Numbered from the stretch's first letter, positions 33,972 through 45,320 are shown. The stretch is 64,000 nucleotides of DNA from Edaphochlamys debaryana (GCA_016858145.1 JAEHOE010000010.1:186001-250000); one strand, 5' to 3'. The notes: generated from the sequence alone by a model not told the origin. A program made the numbers and translations.

Positions 33972-36900
33972 ATGTCACAGCGGGCGCTTGCGCTCTGGGC
34001 CAAACGATGGCAACCAGCAAGGAAGCTTTTCATGCTCGCTCTTTTGCTTGAGCGCTCTTTGACGCCGCTGTCAGCTTCAGGTAGGAGGAAAACGATGTGC
34101 CAGTCGCGATGCGACACGGCGCTGGAAGCAGAAGTAAGAGGAGAGCGCTGGCAGCTCTGAACGCCGCTGTAGTCTTACGAGTGGAAAGCTGCAGAGCAGT
34201 ACGCGGGGCGCGCTAGCGCCGTGCAACCCCCTCATCCCCACCATGGCGCCCCGCGAGGCCCCGCCTATCCCCGTCGGGGCCCCCCCGATTGCAACAACTC
34301 CACGCGACCCTCAGTCTGCTCAGCCCCTTGTGCCTTCATTGCGCCCTACAGCCAGTTGCAAATCGCCATACAACACTCATGACGAGTTGACCAACGTCCG
34401 CGGGGCGTATCGATGCTCCACGGATTGTGACTGCAGCGGCTCACGGACGTAAGCAAGCCCTTGAAGCTTCGAGTTGCAAGGAATGACCGCACGACTGCGG
34501 TTTCGAAGGGATACTGCCTGGTGCTCGTACACCCCACTCGAGGACAGGCGTGTCTCGGCGGTCTACCAAAGTACAGTACCTCCCTTGCGTTCCCTGCAGC
34601 TGCTCGTCATTTGGATGGTGTCAGGAGACTCCACAAGGTGAGGCATCTGCAACCGTAGCGAGTGCCTGCCGCTGATCCCTCTTTGAATGTCTTACACTCC
34701 GCTCTGTGGCACGCTCCTGCTTCTACAGGGCCGGCACCTTGTTGTGCAGCGGAAGCGTAAAACTGAGAAGCACGCGTGCCAGATCAGGTATCTGACACGA
34801 CAAGTCACCCCTTCCGGGAGGCGACCGTCCTCGGTCGTCAGAGACCAGATAGTATACACAATTTAGATGTTGAAACCGCGAGAATCGATTGCTCGACCTC
34901 GTAGTGCAGCGCGGGGCCTGTCACCTCCCGCCGGCCGGCCAGGCCACGAGAATCAAACTGTCTACCTCTCGGTCCCGCGACCATTGTTGTGCAGCGGAAG
35001 CGTAAAACTGAGAAGCGCGCGTGCCAGATCAGGTATCTGACACGACACACCTCCAGAGGTCCCCTTCCCGCTTCAGCCACCCACGCGCATTCTGACCAGT
35101 CGCTGGTTCTGCGGATCAGATTCGCGCCGCTATTCCAACACAAGTAAGACCTGGAGCGGTTTGGAGGGGCCATCTGTGCATCTCAAGTAGACGTGTGTCC
35201 GTTGGTGGGGCGGGTCTGGGCTACTGTTTGCTGGTAAAGCGCTCGGCAGGGCGCTGAGGAAGGAGCGGAAGCCTATCTTCGATGAGCTGCAAGCCAAGGG
35301 CCTGGCGCCTCGCTGGTTTAAAGGGGCGGATATCCTGTTTCGTGAGGGGGGGGGCTGGATGCGGCAGGGGTACCCTTAGGGGATGGGCGGTTCTATGGCC
35401 CAGTTACGGGCGGGGTCATGCCCCAGGCGGTTGATGGTCGCGCTTTGCGCAGTTCTAGGTCTTGCAGGAGGCAAGGCCCGTGGAGTAGGCCGAACGGCCG
35501 CAGCGTCCAGCGCTGTGATTCTTTTGAGGATCCTTCATTGTAAACCCGAGGACTGGTAACAGGACTGTCCCGTGGGTCCTCTGCAAGCCGCTGAAACCAA
35601 CAAGGGGATTAGGTAATGTGCACCAACCAAGGGTTAGCACTGAGAGAGGTCAGAAGCAAGGGCGCCACGCAACGTTAGGACAGGTAGACAGGCTGGAACC
35701 AGGGCGCAGCGCCCGGGCAGGGGCAGGCGGCGACAGCAGGGGCCCGAGGGGCATGCGCACAGGTCAAGTCTGAACGCAGGGCACACCTACCTCCTACCCG
35801 TAGGCGACATGGCCCTTGTTCAAGCGGGCTACCCTCTGCTCGGCTTTGTCGGTAACAACAGCTACAAGATTAATACTCTGTGGTCCACCTACATGGATGG
35901 GTGGCCCGCCCAGATCGAGCGGTTGGCGCCTCTGAAAGGCCCCATGCATGGCTCGAACTCGAGCGGCGCATCCATCTACTTCCCTTTCTCCCTTAACTTG
36001 ACCACCTCTTGGGGCCTCTCCTCGCTGGACCGCATCACGAGCGTCAGCGTGTGCTGCAGGACAAGCCAGGTGTGTGGGGGCTGGCAGGGGTGCGTGAAGA
36101 GGTGGGCAAAGCAAGGCAGGGTTGCACAATACGGCAGTCCCCGGTGCCGATACGCGTAATAATACGCAATACGGGCCCCTCCTCGCTAATACGGCTTAAT
36201 ACGGCTTCAATACGGCGGCGCCCAGCCGTATTAAAACGGCAGCGTACGGCAGCCCATACTGCCGCCTTGTGCATGAGCGAATGCGCTTCGCGTTCACGTA
36301 GAAGCGCAGGGAATGCGAAGGGCATCGGCTATGGCGGAACGGACGGCTGAGCTGCCGACCGGCGCACCCCAGCACCCCACGTTACCCCCCCCCCCCCCTC
36401 CGCCGGCCCCCGGCTGCCCGGCCGGTAGCCCCGCGCCGCATGCCGTATTAATACGGCAGCGAGAGGCCGTATCCGTATTAATACGTATCCGTATCAATAC
36501 GGGGACTGATACGTATCGGCAACCCTGAAGCAAGGGCGGAGGGTGCATCTCATGCCACGCCGAGGGGGCTCTGGGCTTGGCCTTGCTTCTCGCTGGCTCG
36601 CCCGAAGGAGGGGACCGAGACCCAACACACCATAACTCCACGGGCCTGCCTCCCTCAGGCCATCAGGAACATGGATCCCGAGCCCCAGGAGCTGCGCCTC
36701 ATGACCACACGGGGCGCCACGCTCTCCACCCTCAGCTACGGCTACGCCTACAGCTCAGAGCTGACCTGCTCGTCCTGGGAGCCCGTACCTCCGGGATTCC
36801 TGCTGGCCGGCCTCATGTGGCAGGAAGTGGACTACTGGTTGTCGTCGTACACGGGCTTCTCAGCGCGTGTCGGTTTCATCTATGCGGGTGCGCGCGTTGC

Positions 36901-37551
36901 GTTGGTGGCTGGCAAAGCAGTCCTGGGGACGGAGGTCCGTGCAGCCAGCAGGGCCGCGTGTCAAGTGGCTGGGTGCCTTGTCGTACGGGTTTCTGTCGGT
37001 CACATGCAACGACTGTGCTGTGCCCGACGGCTCGCTGCGCCACGGCACCCCTGCGCATGCAGAGCCTGGTCCCGGCACATGGAACTACACGGGCCCCTAC
37101 AGAGACCTGGTGGCATCGTCGCCTCCCCCAGCAGGTGCGGACCGCATGCGACGAATGCACCCTGCCCGGTCCCCGCCGCCCTCGTAGCCGAGCGTGCCAG
37201 CCCACCCTGCTCAGCCAGAGTTTACTGGCGTAGGCGGGTCAGGGGCGTTCTTCTTGCCTTGACGACCCTACCACATCTTCTACCCTTTGCCCTTTGCTGG
37301 TGCAGCCGCGCGCAGCGAGGTCCTACTCCTCATACTCTGATGATGGCGGCGGCGGCGGCGGTAGCAGCGTGGGCATGATCGTCGGCATAGGCGTCGGCGT
37401 TGCCGCGGCATTGATCATCACGGCCGCCCTGATCTCCATCTCCCGGAGGCGCAGCAGGCGGCAGCAGCAGCAGTGGCATAACGCTGGCCCCTACCCGCCG
37501 GCGGTCGGGGTGGAGCGGCCAATGGCGCCAGAGATCCTGCTGGCCAAGTGA
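33972..37551 (+). CDS. Receptor C: jacalin-like ectodomain and TM, no kinase or U-box
   Basis: Eight exons (33972-34080, 34352-34448, 34600-34637, 35057-35143, 35804-36069, 36659-36887, 37063-37134, 37316-37551) sum to 378 codons. Order: signal peptide (LFMLALLLERSL), Cys-rich module (DCDCSG, TCSSFGWCQ), Pro linker with SRWFCGS, jacalin-like halves (LLGFVGNNSY ... TSWGLSSLDRI; LRLMTTRGATL ... GFIYAG), Gly-rich spacer, TM helix VGIGVGVAAALIITAAL and a basic tail SRRRSRR. The frame ends in TGA overlapping the ancestral splice donor (AA|GTGAGG), and TGTAA at 37882-37886 could end the transcript. A kinase scrap lies 600 bp on but has lost its N-lobe. It may act as a decoy or co-receptor, or simply be decaying. 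Three introns hold mobile-element debris. Confidence 0.75.
34739..35046. repeat. Pair of ~65-bp direct repeats in an intron of receptor C
   Basis: A segment beginning TTGTTGTGCAGCGGAAGCGT and ending GGTATCTGACACGACA occurs at about 34739-34802 and again at about 34983-35046, with one or two differences. The ~180 bp between contain two diverged copies of a CGAGAATC...CTACCTC-like stretch. It looks like a partly duplicated non-autonomous insertion. Confidence 0.7.
35218..35379 (+). mobile_element. Possible LINE ORF1-like C-terminal remnant
   Basis: An open frame without ATG reads LLFAGKALGRALRKERKPIF then DELQAKGLAPRWFKGADILF and ends at TAG 35377-35379. The R-x-x-R-x-x-I/L ... G-L-x-x-R-W-x-G-x-x-L pattern resembles the end of L1-type ORF1 proteins in plants and algae. 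It sits inside an intron of receptor C. The assignment is by resemblance only. Confidence 0.35.
36148..36525. repeat. Inverted-repeat array of AATACGG/CCGTATT motifs in an intron of receptor C
   Basis: At least ten AATACGG or CCGTATT heptamers occur in both orientations around a GC-rich core with a C-run. The left side reads mainly AATACGG, the right side CCGTATTAATACGG. The symmetry suggests a miniature inverted-repeat element or a strong cruciform former. Confidence 0.7.
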
Positions 37552-37881
37552 GGCCGACGGAGACGGCAAGGCCTGATGGAAGGGATGGAGGGAGGTGCAC
37601 CCGCGGCCCGCGCATACCCCGCTTCCCGCTAGTCCCGCAGCCGTGCAAGTACGTGGCGGCTGTGAGTGTGAGCACCATCAAGGACGGACCCGGGCCAAGC
37701 TAGGCTTGAGGGGCGATTGCGTGCAAAGGAGAAAGAGGCTGCCTTGGCAGGGTTACCAACATGGGCACATGGGCAGCGGGCGCTTGCTGGATGAACGGCA
37801 GCTGTCGACGTTTGCGGAGGACACACGATGGCCCACTCAAATGATTGTCTTTGTTGACTCGCGGCAGTGAGCAAGCAGTTA

Positions 37882-37886
37882 TGTAA
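37882..37886 (+). terminator. TGTAA polyadenylation motif after receptor C
   Basis: TGTAA lies 331 bp past the TGA of receptor C and before the kinase scrap. This supports a transcript that ends without kinase exons. Confidence 0.4.
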
Positions 37887-38156
37887 CATTGATATATAGA
37901 TTGATAGATGGCGACGTGTGCCCCCGGCAGGCAGGCCACAGCAGGTGTTGCCACGGGCCTTGGCCAGCGGCCTCTGGGTTCCACCAACAAAGACGGTGCG
38001 TGTAGCCGGACAAAGAGGAGCCCTCTCATTCACGCGGGCAGGTTGGCATGGGCTTATCCTTGGGCCTCGGCCGGCTGGCGGACACGTCGCGCCCTGGCCT
38101 GTGCTGGGTGTGTGTGCCCCCAGCACGATCTGTTCGTTCCTAGCAAGCTGGACTGA

Positions 38157-38367
38157 AGCTGCCCCACGTGCTCCGCGTGCTGGGCTGCTGCCCCGAGCAA
38201 CACGTCATCGTGTACGACTGGGCTTTTGGCGGCAGCCTGGAGGGCCGTCTGGCGCCGGGCGGTCCCGGGCTGGGCTGGAAGGATCGTGTGCGGGTGGCCG
38301 CTGAGGCGGGCACGGGCCTCGCGCTGCTGCACGGCCTCACGCGAGTCACGCCGCCCCTGACGCACGG
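38157..38367 (+). pseudogene. Kinase exon remnant downstream of receptor C
   Basis: The frame matches the second half of the first kinase exon of the other receptors from LPHVLRVLGCC to HG, at near-identical nucleotide level. It begins abruptly: the glycine loop and VAVK lysine part is missing. A 9-bp insertion adds RVT before PPLTHG, and the splice donor has changed from GTGAGA to GTACGA. The second kinase exon and U-box are absent downstream. Confidence 0.85.
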
Positions 38368-38732
38368 GTACGAGGGACGGAGTACCTGCCCCCGCCCCGC
38401 CGACCCTCGCCGACCCTCCCCGACCCTCCGGCGTGTCCTTCGGGACCCGTGTGCGCGGGGGACAGCGGTTGGGTGCGTTGGGTGCGGATGGCAACCGTTA
38501 GCTTGTACTACTTCCTTCCGGGTGGCACCCACTCCTTGAGGTTCGGCACCGGCTTGGCCACAGAGGACACTTGTTGCAAGCCGCAGTGCGCCACTGCGCT
38601 GCACTGCGCGACCGATCGATGGTGGCAAGCGACAAGTGGCTGCCTTCGAGCATAAATCGTATTTTATCTACACTGCAACACTCTCTACACTCTAAGTCAT
38701 TGCCAAGCACACACACAGCCCGGGTTAGCTCG
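38368..38732. other. Flank of receptor D's split first exon
   Basis: No gene is seen. The last ~40 bp before 38733 align with the sequence just upstream of receptor F's ATG (about 54972-55005), marking this as the original 5' flank of receptor D. Confidence 0.6.
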
Positions 38733-38768
38733 ATGCCGAGTGTGCTCCGGACCGAGAGGTGACACCTG
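38733..38768 (+). pseudogene. Left half of receptor D signal-peptide exon
   Basis: These 36 bp align with the first 36 bp of receptor F exon 1 (55006 onward), including the shared ATGCCGAG start and the final ACCTG. Relative to F, a C-to-T change turns CGA into TGA at codon 10. The remaining 70 bp of the exon continue at 45613, after the mobile element and a repeated CTG. Confidence 0.8.
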
Positions 38769-38783
38769 CCCTATGGGAGTGGT
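38769..38783 (+). repeat. Left terminal inverted repeat
   Basis: CCCTATGGGAGTGGT, the exact reverse complement of 45595-45609, preceded by the CTG target-site copy. Confidence 0.85.
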
Positions 38784-39469
38784 CTGTCCGGGGTACGGGT
38801 CGTGATAGGGCCACCACGGGCCGAGGTACGGCCCTCGTGTGGAACGCCCCCCCCCCCGAACCACGGCCCGGACCCCCCCGTGCCCCGACCTTGCCCGTGG
38901 CACGACCCCCCTAAAACCGTTACACGACCCCCTCCCGCCCTTACCCCGGGCCCACTTGTCAGGGTTCAAAAAGAAGCACGAGCTGCACTGGCGACGCGTG
39001 GGCCCCCGCATCCTCTGTCTTGATGCTCCGCCAAGCATTCTTTGTAGCACAACACTTTGAGCACTTGGCTGTCCCCGCGGGGACCAGTGGTCCAGTGCGT
39101 CCTTGAGCAGTATTGCCATTAATGGCCGAGGCTGAAGGGTACTCGTCGCGCAAGGTTTGCGAAAAGAAAGCCCACGCGCAGCAGCTGGAAGGCGGCCGCC
39201 TCTGTTTGAAGCAAGCACACAAGAATGTTAGATTTGTCGCGAGAAACTGCAGCAAAGAAAACGGGATGCAGAATGCGGTGCTTTCTCCCGTACAGCTGAG
39301 GCACGGGGTGCTAAATTGTTGAGCACCCCGTGTCACGACCCCCCCCGCCCCCGTGCCACGACCCCCACACCCGCCCTCCCTCTCCTTCAAACGCTTTCCC
39401 GCGCTGCCCTCAGTCTAGACCCTTGATCTCACGCTGGGCGCCAAGTTGCAGTCCTTGGAAGTCCCTTGG

Positions 39470-41818
39470 CAGTCCGCAGGGCACGCACTTGTGACTTGTC
39501 CACGGCACACCAGCGGTCTGCAGGACTCTGCTCGGCAGTTCTAGAACGTAGCGGGTGGGGTGATGCATGCTGGGGCACACTTGTCCGCAGGGAACGCACT
39601 TGTCCACGGCACACCAGCGGTCCGCAGGGCTGCTGGGCTGGGCAGTTCCCATACGCAGCGGGTGGGGTGTTGCGTGCCGGGGCACACTTGTCCGCAGGGA
39701 ACGCACTTGTCCACGGCACACCAGCGGTCCGCAGGGCTGGGCTGGGCAGTTCCCATACGCAGCGGGTGGGGTGTTGCATGCCGGGGCACACTTGTCCGCA
39801 GGGAACGCACTTGTCCACGGCACACCAGCGGTCCGCAGGGCTGCTGGGCTGGGCAGTTCTCATACGCAGCGGGTGGGGTGTTGCATGCCGGGGCGTACTT
39901 GTCCACAGGGAACGCACATGTGACTTGTCCACAGCACTTTTGCGGTTAGCAGGGCAGGGCTGGGCAGTTCTCATACGCAGCGGGTGGGGTGTTGCATGCC
40001 GGGGCACACTTGTCCGCAGGGAACGCACTTCGCCACGGCACACCAGCGGTCCGCGGGGCTGGGCTGGGCAGTTCTCATACGCAGCGGGTGGGGTGTTGCG
40101 TGCCGGGGCATACTTGTCCACAGGGAACGCACTTCTCCACGGCACGACAGCGGTCCGCGAGGCTGGGCTGGGCAGTTCTCATACGCAGCGGGTGGGGTGT
40201 TGCGTGCCGGGGCATACTTGTCCGCAGGGAACGCACATGTGACTTGTCCACAGCACACCAGCGGTCCGCGGGGCTGGGCTGGGCAGTTCTCATACGCAGC
40301 GGGTGGGGTGTTGCATGCCGGGGCACACTTGTCCACAGGGAACGCACTTCTCCACGGCACGACAGCGGTCCGCGAGGCTGGGCTGGGCAGTTCTCATACG
40401 CAGCGGGTGGGGTGTTGCATGCCGGGGCACACTTGTCCGCAGGGAACGCACTTCGCCACGGCACACCAGCGGTCCGCGGGGCTGGGCTGGGCAGTTCTCA
40501 TACGCAGCGGGTGGGGTGTTGCGTGCCGGGGCACACTTGTCCGCAGGGAACGCACATGTGACTTGTCCACGGCACACCAGCGGTCCGCGGGGCTGGGCTG
40601 GGCAGTTTTCATACGCAGCGGGTGGGGTGTTGCGTGCCGGGGCGTACTTGTCCACAGGGAACGCACATGTGACTTGTCCACAGCACTTTTGCGGTTAGCA
40701 GGGCAGGGCTGGGCAGTTCTCATACGCAGCGGGTGGGGTGTTGCATGCCGGGGCACACTTGTCCGCAGGGAACGCACTTCGCCACGGCACACCAGCGGTC
40801 CGCGGGGCTGGGCTGGGCAGTTCTCATACGCAGCGGGTGGGGTGTTGCGTGCCGGGGCATACTTGTCCGCAGGGAACGCACATGTGACTTGTCCACAGCA
40901 CACCAGCGGTCCGCGGGGCTGGGCTGGGCAGTTCTCATACGCAGCGGGTGGGGTGTTGCATGCCGGGGCACACTTGTCCGCAGGGAACGCACATGTGACT
41001 TGTCCACGGCACACCAGCGGTCCGCGGGGCTGGGCTGGGCAGTTCTCATACGCAGCGGGTGGGGTTTTGCATGCCGGGGCACACTTGTCCGCAGGGAACG
41101 CACATGTGACTTGTCCACAGCACACCAGCGGTCCGCAGGGCTGGGCTGGGCAGTTCCCATACGCAGCGGGTGGTGTGTTGCATGCCGGGGCACACTTGTC
41201 CGCAGGGAACGCACATGTGACTTGTCCACGGCACACCAGCGGTCCGCAGGGCTGGGCTGGGCAGTTCCCATACGCAGCGGGTGGTGTGTTGCATGCCGGG
41301 GCACACTTGTCCGCAGGGAACGCACTTGTCCACGGCACACCAGCGGTCCGCGAGGCTGGGCTGGGCAGTTCTCATACGCAGCGGGTGGAGTGTTGCGTGC
41401 CGGGGCATACTTGTCCGCAGGGAACGCACATGTGACTTGTCCACAGCACACCAGCGGTCCGCGGGGCTGGGCTGGGCAGTGCTCATACGCAGCGGGTGGT
41501 GTGTTGCATGCCGGGGCACACTTGTCCGCAGGGAACGCACATGTGACTTGTCCACAGCACACCAGCGGTCCGCAGGGCTGGGCTGGGCAGTTCTCATACG
41601 CAGCGGGTGGGGTGTTGCGTGCCGGGGCATACTTGTCCGCAGGGAACGCACATGTGACTTGTCCACGGCACACCAGCGGTCCGCGGGGCTGGGCTGGGCA
41701 GTGCTCATACGCAGCGGATGGGGTCTTGCATGCCGGGGCACACTTGTCCGCAGGGAACGCACTTGTCCACGGCACACCAGTGGTGCGCGGGGCTGGGCTG
41801 GGCAGTTCTCATACGCAG
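39470..41818. repeat. Minisatellite of about 21 units of 104 or 111 bp
   Basis: Each unit contains GCACACCAGCGGTCCGC, GGGCTGGGCAGTTCTCATAC, GCAGCGGGTGGGGTGTTGC and GCACACTTGTCCGCAGGGAA. Units differ mainly by a 7-bp insertion (ATGTGAC type) near the junction. Some share a variant with CACTTTTGCGGTTAGCAGGG, so higher-order duplication has occurred. Few stops occur in any frame on either strand, which produces long spurious open frames. Confidence 0.95.
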
Positions 41819-42117
41819 TCCTCGGTGTTTACAATGAAGGACCCCCCTGGGGTCACAGCGGTGAACGCTGGGGCCAAGCGACCCACCTCACGGGCTTGCC
41901 CCCTGCAAGCCAGAACGCAAGTCCCTGTCATAACTTGCACTGACCACACTCAGGTCCCACCTTAGTCCTTGGCACGCAATGACCATGCTCAGCGTGTATC
42001 GATGGCCCCTCCTCGGCCGCGCCTCCTACCAGTAACCGTTCACCGTTCATCATGTGCTCACACTGTTGGCCGTACACCTCTCGATCCTGGCTCTCCCGAC
42101 CCCACATTCACTCCCAC

Positions 42118-42312
42118 TCTGCGGCTCCCTCCCGTTTGTTATGCGCCGCAGAGGACTATGTCCCCTTTCCGCAAGGTGCACATCCCATCAAACGCCACGT
42201 GTAGCTCACCCGGTCCCCGCCCCTGCCCTGCGGCTCCCTCCCGTTTGTTATGCGCCGCCGGGCGAACCCCCCCCCCCCCCCTGCGGCTCCCTCCCGTTTG
42301 TTATGCGCCGCA
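42118..42312. repeat. Three copies of a 31-bp repeat
   Basis: CTGCGGCTCCCTCCCGTTTG followed by TTATGCGCCGC occurs at about 42118, 42231 and 42282. The copies are separated by unrelated GC-rich spacers, one with a long C-run. Confidence 0.85.
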
Positions 42313-42364
42313 GGGTGTGCCCCGCCTCCATCAAGGGGCGTCCGGGCCTGCATACTGCACTGAT

Positions 42365-42530
42365 CCGTCCGCAGCGGGTGGGGTCTTGCATGCCGGGGCA
42401 CACTTGTCCGCAGGGAACGCACTTGTCCACGGCACACCAGCGGTCCGCAGGGCTGGTGGGCTGGGCAGTTCTCATACGCAGCGGGTGGTGTGTTGCATGC
42501 CGGGGCACACTTGTCCGCAGGCGGGGCACG
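42365..42530. repeat. Two displaced minisatellite units
   Basis: Two further units of the 104/111-bp repeat lie about 550 bp beyond the main array, so the array has been split by an insertion or rearrangement within the element. Confidence 0.85.
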
Positions 42531-43012
42531 TGCTAGTCAACAGCACTTCTGCGGTTAGCAGGGCTGGGCTCGGCAATTGCATAACGTTGGAACTGGGTAT
42601 CGCATGCTAAGGCATACCTATCCATGCGCCAAGGCACAGCAGGGGGGGAAGGGGGGAAGGGGGGGGAGGGGCACTCCACTCGTCGTGCGTCACACGCACA
42701 CGGTGCATCGGGGCAGCAGCAGGGGGGGATGGAGGAGGTCCTGAATGGAGCTCGCGGGGTGTCGCAACCCTCCAATACAATATGATATACTAGCATGTAT
42801 GTGTATACTGAGTTCTGCAACTCTGCCAATTGGAGATGTGCCAGCTGCACCTGCAGCTTTGCTCCTCCTGCCTTGCTCGCCCTCATTCAAGAATCATGCT
42901 CAATGCTCAATCTCTCAGTTCTCGGGAAAGGCTGAAGCGCGAGGCTTCGCAAAGATTCAAACGTCGACGGGAGTGCGAGTCAGCGGCCGCACCATAACCA
43001 GATGTCTCGGTC

Positions 43013-43018
43013 TATAAA
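43013..43018 (+). promoter_or_regulatory. TATA box inside the mobile element
   Basis: The sequence TATAAA occurs in gtctataaaggcg, upstream of the element's partial gene. No start exon could be tied to it. Confidence 0.3.
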
Positions 43019-44041
43019 GGCGCAACGCTGAAGGCTGTCGCTGGTTGCTCGCGTCGCGGCGATCGCCACGGGCGAACGCCTCACAGCAGCAGATGGCGCT
43101 CCAGCGCTCTGGAGTAGCCGCTGTCTAATCTGGGGGCACGAAGGTAAACGCTGGGGGCATAGAGGATTGTAACTGCGGGATGTAGCTTCGGGAGGCAAGC
43201 CTTCCACGGCAGGGGGGATAGGACTTGGGACTTGGGACTTGGGTGTGGGCGGCGGGACACGCTCGTAAGAGCAAGCTTGCTCAGGTTAGATGTGGGCGGA
43301 GCCGATAAAGCCTTGCGCGGGGATGCTTCTAAGTCGTCCTGAGTACCCTACCTCTTGGCATGCAGGGTGCCAGCGCAAGACGCTCAAGCTGGCGGGGCTG
43401 GTAGGTGGACAGCTGGAGAGCGTGTGTGGGCTGCTGCCGTACTCTTGCCCCCGCCCCGCACCTTCCTCACCCTGTGTCTTTCCGCCCTCTCTGCCCGCCA
43501 GCGAACTGCGTGTGTGTTAGGCTTCCCCCGCTCATTCAAGCCGGCGTCCCTGCGGTGGCGCCGCCTTCGTCCCTTCTGTTCAAGGTGCGGTACGGGGTGT
43601 TCTGCGCGGGTGGGCTTCAGTAACGGGGGTTTCATGGTCCGCATGCCGGCATTGCTGTGCTCTTCTGCGCCGCCGCCAGTTACCAGCTCAATGAGGGACG
43701 CCCACAGCACAACGTGGGTTCTGAGATGGGTGGGATGGGCTGGGGTTCAGACTTCAGCATCTGCACCTTCAAACGGGCCGGCTCTCCGCCGTGCCAACCG
43801 GTACACTATTCCGGCTTACACTAGCGTCCCTCCACCCACTGCTCCCTGCAGCGCCTCACCCATAACCTGATATCCCTCCCCCCCATCCCCCAGGTCTCAA
43901 GCTCTCACAGCCTGTGATAGCCTCTGCGTCACGAGATAGATGATGGGAGAAGGTAGGCTGGGGGCGTGCTGGAGGTGGAGACGGGAGAGCGGCTTTTTGG
44001 TTAGCGGATGGGTGCGGCTCGGGGGGGGGGGGGTGATGCAG

Positions 44042-45049
44042 CTGGCGAGTTGCTGGGCCCCCTCGCGCCGGAGGACGTCAAGCTGCCCGCCACCATCACC
44101 GTCACCCTGGGCAGCAACAACGTCACCAAGTCCTGGGAGGATGCCACCGGGGCGGAACGGGCTCACTGGGTGACCGGGCAGGCCAGCCTGGTGGCGAACC
44201 ACCTCGTCATCAAAGCGGACATCTGGGCCGCAAGTAAGTAACTGTGCTGGAGGGCTTGGGCTGCAGGGCTTGGGCTGCAGGGCTTGGGCTGTAGGGCTTG
44301 GGCTGCAGGGCTTGGGCTGTAGGGCTTGGGCTGTAGGGCTTGGGCTGCAGGGCTTGGCTTGCAGAGCTTGGCTTGCAGGGCTTGGCTTGCAGGGCTTAGC
44401 CTGCAGGGGTACAGTTGGCCTGCACGGCTTTGCCTGCAGGGCTTGGCCTTCTGGCGATGCCTTCATGCCCCTGTGCTGTACTGCAGAGCTGGGCAGGGAG
44501 TTCATGACCTACGTGTGGGACCCTTCCAAGCCGCTGGAGCGCCAGCTGCGCAACATCACGGAGGCCAAAATCACGCAGATGGTGCTCAACGCCCAGACGG
44601 AGGTGGGCGCCAACGGCCAGCGGCGGCCGCAACGGCCTGCGGCGGCCGCTGCGGCGGCCGCTGAGGAGCAGGAGGCGCGGCCGGCCGAGGCGGCGGCGGC
44701 AGCTGGATCGTCGTCGGACAGCGAGGACCAGCCGCCGGAGACAGAGCCGCCGCCGCCGCCGAAGCTGAAGCCGAGGCGCACGGGAGCGCAGGGGGGCGCA
44801 GCGGGAGCGGGAGGCAGCGGGGTGCAGCAGGACAAGCCGGAGGCTGGGGGCCGGCCGAAGCGCAAGAGAAGACGCCCTGTAAAGCCGGGGGAGGCGGCGG
44901 CAAGTGATTCCAGTAACGAGGATGACGAGGAGGGCGAGAAAGAGAAGCCCTCGGTGGGGTCGAACCTGCTGAACAGAGTGGCGGAACAGGGAGCCAAGGG
45001 GGGAAGGCAGGGCGGGAGGCAGGGCGGGAGGCAGGGTGGCGCGCAGTAG
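44042..45049 (+). CDS. C-terminal part of an unclassified nuclear-type protein in the mobile element
   Basis: Two exons are clear: 44042-44233 (about 64 codons, LLGPLAPEDVKLPATITVTL onward) and 44487-45049 (188 codons). They are joined in phase 1 by GTAAGT...CTGCAG. The 5' exons could not be identified. A structured segment (EFMTYVWDPSKPLE, ITEAKITQMVLNAQ) is followed by Ala-rich and Glu-rich low complexity, a strongly basic motif RPKRKRRRPVK that looks like a nuclear localisation signal, an acidic Ser stretch, and a C-terminal (G-G-R-Q) repeat. No transposase signature is recognised. It may be the element's own DNA-binding protein or a captured host gene fragment. Confidence 0.45.
44251..44410. 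repeat. 14-bp tandem repeat in an intron
   Basis: About eleven copies of GGGCTTGGGCTGCA and close variants lie between the two exons of the element's gene, decaying toward the 3' side. Confidence 0.9.
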
Positions 45050-45154
45050 GGGATAGGGGGCGGTATTAGGGGGACGCGAGCTGAGGGCACAGAGGCAAGG
45101 TATGCACGGACGCTGGACTGTGATGGATAACTAGGGCTGCGGCTGCCTGCTGGT

Positions 45155-45320
45155 TGGCTTGTGCGTGGGCATATGGCCGCTGGGCTGGATGGTTGGCTGG
45201 ATTGCGCTTGGATGGATGCCTGCGTGGCTGGATTATGCATGGATTGCTGCCTGCGTGGCTGGATCACACGTGGGCATATTGCTGCTTGGCTGGTTTCGAA
45301 TCCTGCTAGGCTGGGTCTGC
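45155..45320. repeat. Degenerate GCTGGAT/GTGGCTGG repeat
   Basis: Irregular repetition of TGG(C/A)TGGAT-like words and of GTGGGCATAT fills this stretch near the element's right end. No coding signal is apparent. Confidence 0.5.

Noticed and set aside
34860..34985. tRNA-like or SINE-like B-box sequences (CGAGAATC...GACCTC)
   Set aside because: No cloverleaf or A-box/B-box spacing could be built; only two diverged short copies.
39984..41965. Long open frames on both strands (up to 483 codons) across the minisatellite
   Set aside because: Units are 104 or 111 bp; 104 is not a multiple of three, so each frame drifts through all phases of the repeat. Openness follows from the repeat's composition, not selection.
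39470..42530. Possible CRISPR-like array
   Set aside because: Units are over 100 bp and repeated along their whole length with no unique spacers, in a eukaryotic element.
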